Assembly (NCBI GenBank): GCA_002315475.1
Contig: DCGI01000018.1
Location: forward strand, 201-18,624
Direction: 5' to 3'
Source: Christensenella sp. UBA1782
GTDB lineage: Bacteria; Bacillota; Clostridia; Christensenellales; DTU072
DNA length: 18,424 nucleotides
Shown here: positions 14,314-18,424 of the stretch, in pieces
Layout: each line of letters begins with the position of its first letter
Numbering within the stretch: the first letter of the stretch is position 1
Translations under genes and position numbers: made by a program
The notes under the pieces: generated by a model
The model's input: the letters and a program-made list of their open reading frames with translations, nothing else
What the model was told of the DNA's origin: nothing
Database searches by the model: none

Positions 14314-15525
14314 TTATTCAGGGAAATACTCTCCGGGGACTTCGAGGACGAGGTCGGAAACGGGGAAGCTGACGCAGGGATGAATTTCACCGTTTTTCTT
14401 GTCGGCGAAGCGGCGGACGTCCTTTTCGGGGTTGATATAAACATCACCCGAAACGAGGCGACTGCGACACCAACCGCATTCTCCGCTGCGACAACGGGAC
14501 GGAGCCTTTATGCCGGCTCTTTCGAGGGCGACGAGAACGGGCTCGTTGGCAGAGGCGTCGATAACGTATTCGTCAGCTCCTTGCTTTACGGTCAGTTTGA
14601 AGACTTTCCCTTTGGCTTTTTTCGGATAACCGGGTTCTTCCCAAACCTTCTTGGTTACCCCTTGCGCTTCGCTGCGAATCAAACGTTTCGGCAAGTCGAG
14701 TTTGGCGAGTTCGCCCTTCAGAAAATCATACATGGCGGCAGGTCCGCAAATGAAAACGGAATAATCACCGTCGGCATATTTTTGAATCAAATCCGCCGTA
14801 ATGAATCCATGTTCAAACCCTTCTTTTTCTTCGTCGGAGAGGACGTGTACCACTTTTACTTTGTCGGTTGCGGCTTGAATTTTATCGAATTCTTCGCGGA
14901 AAAGGATGCTTTCTTCGTTACGGCTTCCGCTGAGAATGGTCAAACGGAAATCTTCCGCACCGTCCCGTATGGCGTACGCCATGGACAGGAAGGGCGTTAT
15001 GCCCGAACCGCCGGCAAGCGCAATTACGTTTTTGTTGTCCCGTAAGTTTTCGTAATGGAAATACCCTTGCGGCGAAGAAATGGTCAATCGGGTACCCACT
15101 TGGAAGTTTTCAAGCATCCAATCGGCAGCAAATCCGTTCGGGTTCGCTTTGACGGTGATGGCGTATTTGCCTTCGAGCGCCCACTTCGGAGCCGAACTGA
15201 CGGAATAGGCACGCGTGACGAAACTGTCGCCGATTTTCAGTTTTAACGAAATATATTGTCCTGCACGAAAATAGGGCAGAGGAGAACCGTCTTCTTTCTT
15301 GAGGATGAAGCTTTTTGCACCCGCACCCGCATGGTCGACGATTTGATCGACGACCACTTCGATATAGTCGGGGTGTAAGGCTTTTGCGTTTTGGTTAATG
15401 GCGAATTCGCCTACGATTTCTTCGGGTTCGGCGGCTTGAATGGTCGCTTCACGCACTTTGGACATGTTTTTGAATTTCAACATATCCAATACGCCGATAA
15501 TACTTACTTTAACATTGTGTCCCAT
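14314..15525 (-). CDS. FNR-type flavin reductase with C-terminal 2Fe-2S ferredoxin domain
   Basis: A 403-residue NAD(P)H oxidoreductase that would pass electrons from NAD(P)H through FAD to a plant-type [2Fe-2S] cluster, as in Hcr and the phenol or benzoate dioxygenase reductases. The FAD-binding motif is RAYSVSS (105-111) and the nicotinamide-binding motif AGGSGITP (171-178), with CGPAAMYDFL (260-269). The cluster ligands are C345-x4-C350-x2-C353 and C384. Residues 1-50 form an extra N-terminal stretch before the FAD domain. AGGAGG precedes the ATG, and its A is shared with the stop codon of the upstream desaturase-like gene (TAATG), so the two are translationally coupled and probably work together. 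The electron acceptor is not known; the partner flavoprotein is the best guess. Confidence 0.88.
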   Translation of the reverse strand: MGHNVKVSIIGVLDMLKFKNMSKVREATIQAAEPEEIVGEFAINQNAKALHPDYIEVVVDQIVDHAGAGAKSFILKKEDGSPLPYFRAGQYISLKLKIGDSFVTRAYSVSSAPKWALEGKYAITVKANPNGFAADWMLENFQVGTRLTISSPQGYFHYENLRDNKNVIALAGGSGITPFLSMAYAIRDGAEDFRLTILSGSRNEESILFREEFDKIQAATDKVKVVHVLSDEEKEGFEHGFITADLIQKYADGDYSVFICGPAAMYDFLKGELAKLDLPKRLIRSEAQGVTKKVWEEPGYPKKAKGKVFKLTVKQGADEYVIDASANEPVLVALERAGIKAPSRCRSGECGWCRSRLVSGDVYINPEKDVRRFADKKNGEIHPCVSFPVSDLVLEVPGEYFPE

Positions 15526-17075
15526 TAGTTATTACCTCCTTCTTGCCATTCTCTGAGATCTTTTAAGGCGAGTTTGCCCACCAAAGAACCCGTAATCATT
15601 GCGGCGCTGTATCCGTCCCCGCGCGGGCCGGCGGCGCCGATGGGACGTAGTCCCTTAATGGGGAAGTCCTGTTTTAACATCATCATTCTTGTCATCATGC
15701 CGTCCCAGTCCCGCACTTCATAGCCGTATACCGCACCTTCGGGAGCGTTCAGATAGCGGGCAAACGTCCAAGGGCTTGCAAAAGAAATTTCTTCGATATG
15801 ACCGGAAATATCTATCCCCGTCTTGTCTTTGATAAGTTTTAACATTTTGGTCGCAACCTTTTCTTTTAAGGCGACGTAGTCTTCTTGGGTGACTTTACTC
15901 CATTCTTCGGGAGCCCCTAAGGTGGTTATGGAACAAACCGTCGTACCCTTCGGAGAAATGTCGGGGTTAGCAACGTTTAAGCACAGGAAGATACAATAGT
16001 TATTCTTGTCGATACCGGCGTGAATATCGTTATATTCCCGTTCGGAGTCCGAACTGCCCGCAAGAAAGTAGCTGTAGTTTTCGATGCCGACCTCTTTGTA
16101 GTCGCAGTCCAGACAGAAGTATGCGGTAAACATTCTTGCGCTGTAACGGTGTCCGCGTGCGGCGACGAGTTTCTTTTCCCGCTCGGGTATCAACTCTTTC
16201 GGCATCATTTTGCCGTAGATGATTTCGGGGTTAATATTCGGCAGACACATATCGCAATAGACGGTGCCGAGCGTAGTCTTGACGCCGCAAAGTTTGTCTT
16301 TGTCGAATAAAAATTCTTCGGCTCTGCAATTATACCAAACTTCACCACCCACTTCGCGGAATCTCTCAATCATGGCGGAGGAGAGTTCATGGGAGGTATG
16401 TTTCGGGATGTAGGCACCCATGCGTACGTATCTCTGCATCATGGAAGCGTAGTGAATAAACGCAAGATGGTTCATATCTACGCCGAGGTATCCCCAATAT
16501 ACCGATAAAATATCTTGACACTTTTGCGGCAGCTTCATGGCTTTGAAAACTTTATTGACGGGGTAGGAACCCAAGCGAAGCATATTCGGGTACTTCTTCT
16601 TCATCACTTTGGAGTCGGCGTGACCGGCACAAGCGGAGGTGTAAGCGGTACCTTGACGGATTTCTTCGTAAATGTCGAAAAGCTCTCGCATCTTCGGGGT
16701 ACTGCCGGGTACGTAGTACTCCATTTTTTCGATAAAGGCGTCTATGCCGTGCGGCATGGTAACGTCCATCGGCGTTCCGTCCGAGAAGGTGGAAATTACG
16801 CGGAAGCAGTCGGGTACGGGTACGTATTCGCACTGTACGCCGTATTCATCCATCAGTTGGCGAATTTCACCGGGCATATCGACGGGACCGATATCGCATA
16901 GTTCGTGCAAGGACGGCTCGATTTCAAATCTGCCTCGAACGAAACTCGTTGCACAACCACCGGGTAAATTGTGTTGCTCGATGAGCAATGTTTTTTTACC
17001 GGCAAGTTGTGTTCTTAATGCTGCGGAAAGTCCGGAATTTCCGGCACCGACAACAACCACATCATACTTTGTCAT
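15525..17075 (-). CDS. Phytoene-desaturase-like FAD-dependent oxidoreductase
   Basis: A 516-residue flavoprotein of the phytoene dehydrogenase/CrtI-CrtISO group. The N-terminal dinucleotide fold is DVVVVGAGNSGLSAA, followed by the second FAD contact LIEQHNLPGGCATSF. The C-terminal FAD-binding end is GLRPIGAAGPRGDGYSAAMITG. Members oxidise or isomerise hydrophobic substrates such as carotenoids; no other carotenoid genes are present, so the true substrate is open. The middle is rich in Tyr and Met, which could suit a lipid-like substrate. The ATG at 17075 is preferred to an upstream in-frame GTG at 17087 because AAGGAG lies 11 bases upstream of the ATG and overlaps the GTG. It is the first gene of the two-gene redox operon, with a promoter about 50 bp upstream. 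Confidence 0.82.
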   Translation of the reverse strand: MTKYDVVVVGAGNSGLSAALRTQLAGKKTLLIEQHNLPGGCATSFVRGRFEIEPSLHELCDIGPVDMPGEIRQLMDEYGVQCEYVPVPDCFRVISTFSDGTPMDVTMPHGIDAFIEKMEYYVPGSTPKMRELFDIYEEIRQGTAYTSACAGHADSKVMKKKYPNMLRLGSYPVNKVFKAMKLPQKCQDILSVYWGYLGVDMNHLAFIHYASMMQRYVRMGAYIPKHTSHELSSAMIERFREVGGEVWYNCRAEEFLFDKDKLCGVKTTLGTVYCDMCLPNINPEIIYGKMMPKELIPEREKKLVAARGHRYSARMFTAYFCLDCDYKEVGIENYSYFLAGSSDSEREYNDIHAGIDKNNYCIFLCLNVANPDISPKGTTVCSITTLGAPEEWSKVTQEDYVALKEKVATKMLKLIKDKTGIDISGHIEEISFASPWTFARYLNAPEGAVYGYEVRDWDGMMTRMMMLKQDFPIKGLRPIGAAGPRGDGYSAAMITGSLVGKLALKDLREWQEGGNN

Positions 17076-17127
17076 AAAAAATAACACTCCTTTTCTTTGC
17101 CGAACCGCAAAGTTTTATTTCTTTTCT

Positions 17128-17156
17128 ATTGTAACATATTTCTTGTTTAGAATCTA
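17128..17156 (-). promoter_or_regulatory. Promoter of the redox operon
   Basis: On the - strand TACAAT (17133-17128) with TGT before it forms an extended -10 box. The -35 position after a 17-bp spacer is TAGATT (17156-17151), a poor match. The start would be near 17121, about 45 bases before the desaturase-like ATG. Confidence 0.5.
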
Positions 17157-17167
17157 TATCTAATTCA

Positions 17168-17194
17168 AAATTCCCCGAAAATATCAAGGAATTT
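17168..17194 (-). terminator. Weak stem-loop overlapping the stop codon of the beta-helix gene
   Basis: On the - strand AAATTCC (17194-17188) pairs with GGAATTT (17174-17168) around a 13-base loop, followed by TGAATT. The stem is AT-rich and the T run is short, so termination here is only possible, not likely. Confidence 0.25.
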
Positions 17195-18424
17195 GTGCCG
17201 TTCTGCCTATTTCGTCGACGGGAATGGGCTGAAAATCGGGTAAAACGTCGTAGATTTTTTCGGTTACGCCGTATTTTCCGTTGTTATAGTCTTCGAAAAA
17301 GTCGGTCTGCGTCGGCCATCCGCAATAGTTGTCGGTGATTGTACTGAACCGATAACAAGACGAATCGATCTTGCCGACGGAGAGTGCCCACGTTAGAATC
17401 AAATTGTTTTCGATGATACTGTAGGCGGGATTGACGAATAAATCCTTGTTTTCGGTGTCGCTTTTATCGGAAGAAAAACGTCGGTAAGCGGGAAAAGCGT
17501 TTTGCCACGCTTCGGACTGCCAAGCGGAGTCGTAGAGGTCTTGCCACATTTCGCCGTTTTCGACGGCGTGGTCGAACCAACCGTTGTGGAGCATCCCTTC
17601 CCGCGCGCGATCGTCGTAGCTTATGGGAACGTTGCAGTTGACGATAATATTGTTCTCTACGATTAAATCACGTCCGCCGCCTAACTGGATGGCGTTTCCC
17701 GGAATGTTGACGAGCAGGTTCCCGTAGACGGTTTGTCCCGAAAGGGCGTCGTCCATATAAATACCGCTCGGCGTGTGTCCGTCCGAACCGAGATTATAGA
17801 TTGCGTTGTAGCGAATGACGTTCCCGTACCATGTCCACTTTCTGCCCGAATAAACGGCACCCGCATCGTCGGAAAGCAAACAAACGTCATGGATGTCGTT
17901 GTACTCAATCAAGTGGTTGTTTCCCGCATAAGCAACGGCGGTATGCGGAGAATTGTAAAATTCGTTATGGCGACAGATATTTCCTACCCCCGACAGGTAC
18001 ACGCCGAGTTGATAGGTTTGGTAGATTTCCGACCAGTCGTGAATCAAATTGTTGACGGCTTCGTTCTTGCCGCTTTGTAACGTAACCGTATCGCCCCCGC
18101 TCAAATAGATACCGCCTTTTCCGGTATGGGTTATTTCGTTTTCGGAGGCGGTGTTGTTGGTTCCGTTCATCACCAAAGCATGTTCGCTGACGTTCTTAAT
18201 CAAACACTTGTTTATCGTGATTCGGTTCCCGTTTGCTTGAATTCCGTTACCCCTTGTGCCTTTTACGGTAAATCCGCGTAGCGTCAGAAAGTCGCAGTTT
18301 ACGGTGATTAGGTCTTTTGTAGACAGCGATAAATCAATGGTTGCGTTTTCATCGGTGTCGGGTGCGTATAGATACAAAAGGCAGTTTTCTCGGTCGAGAT
18401 ACCATTCGCCCGCCGTATCCAATT
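17184..18424 (-). CDS. Right-handed parallel beta-helix protein, probably polysaccharide-active, 5' end outside window
   Basis: The frame is open to the window edge, so the N-terminus is missing; 413 codons are visible. It starts with GEWYLDRENCLLYLYAP, the segment that precedes the helix in many secreted carbohydrate-active beta-helix proteins, including GH141-like ones. It continues with many short turns carrying N and G: LRGFTVKGTRGNGIQANG, RHNEFYNSPHTAVAYAG, IEYNDIHDV, VYGNLLVNIPGNAIQLGGG and VENNIIVNC, the PbH1 repeat pattern. HDVCLLSDDAGAVYSG (about the middle) carries an acidic pair that could be catalytic. The last ~120 residues are a non-repeat tail with Trp-rich WQDLYDSAWQSEAWQNAF. 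Family assignment beyond beta-helix is uncertain. The protein probably acts on extracellular glycan. Confidence 0.75.
   Translation of the reverse strand, partial: LDTAGEWYLDRENCLLYLYAPDTDENATIDLSLSTKDLITVNCDFLTLRGFTVKGTRGNGIQANGNRITINKCLIKNVSEHALVMNGTNNTASENEITHTGKGGIYLSGGDTVTLQSGKNEAVNNLIHDWSEIYQTYQLGVYLSGVGNICRHNEFYNSPHTAVAYAGNNHLIEYNDIHDVCLLSDDAGAVYSGRKWTWYGNVIRYNAIYNLGSDGHTPSGIYMDDALSGQTVYGNLLVNIPGNAIQLGGGRDLIVENNIIVNCNVPISYDDRAREGMLHNGWFDHAVENGEMWQDLYDSAWQSEAWQNAFPAYRRFSSDKSDTENKDLFVNPAYSIIENNLILTWALSVGKIDSSCYRFSTITDNYCGWPTQTDFFEDYNNGKYGVTEKIYDVLPDFQPIPVDEIGRTAQIP

Overview
The window looks like a chromosomal segment of an uncultured low-to-mid-GC Gram-positive bacterium, probably a gut Clostridia relative. 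The reasons are Gram-positive style promoters and ribosome binding sites, a T-box leader, a lipoprotein signal, an InlB/Listeria-Bacteroides type surface repeat and Clostridia-like protein families. No rRNA, tRNA or CRISPR array was seen, and the species cannot be named from this sequence alone.

Layout: (1) 1-2023 is a rearranged zone: the 3' part of a repeat-containing surface protein on the + strand runs head-on into an N-terminally truncated type I restriction-modification methyltransferase (hsdM) and a small coupled ORF on the - strand. (2) 2024-2387 holds the remnant of an insertion sequence between 18-bp near-identical direct repeats. (3) 2388-2891 is a small SF0329-like protein. (4) 3111-10562 is the centrepiece: a promoter, a T-box riboswitch and a four-gene operon for tRNA-dependent asparagine (and probably glutamine) synthesis. 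(5) 10725-14204 holds three separately transcribed + strand genes: a metallophosphoesterase lipoprotein, a macro-domain protein and a GH37/GH63-like glycosidase whose transcript is probably leaderless. (6) 14314-17075 is a - strand two-gene redox operon (an FNR-type reductase with a 2Fe-2S ferredoxin domain, and a phytoene-desaturase-like flavoprotein). (7) 17184-18424 is a partial - strand right-handed beta-helix protein.

The central operon is remarkable. Its T-box contains GAAC in the probable specifier loop, so the AAC (Asn) and GAA (Glu) codons overlap, and its tRNA-end-reading bulge UGGC fits tRNAs with discriminator G. The first gene is a non-discriminating-type aspartyl-tRNA synthetase (His31) fused in frame to a complete GatC. 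It is followed by a shortened GatA that has lost both serines of the amidase catalytic triad, an intact GatB, and an 813-residue protein joining an asparaginase-type domain to an AlaX-type tRNA-editing domain. Together these suggest a remodelled transamidosome: AspRS is covalently tied to the amidotransferase, the usual glutaminase subunit is reduced to a scaffold, and an unrelated amidohydrolase-fold protein is placed where an ammonia source would be expected. That last link is inference: by eye the asparaginase domain also appears to lack its catalytic lysine, so free ammonia or a non-catalytic role must be kept open.
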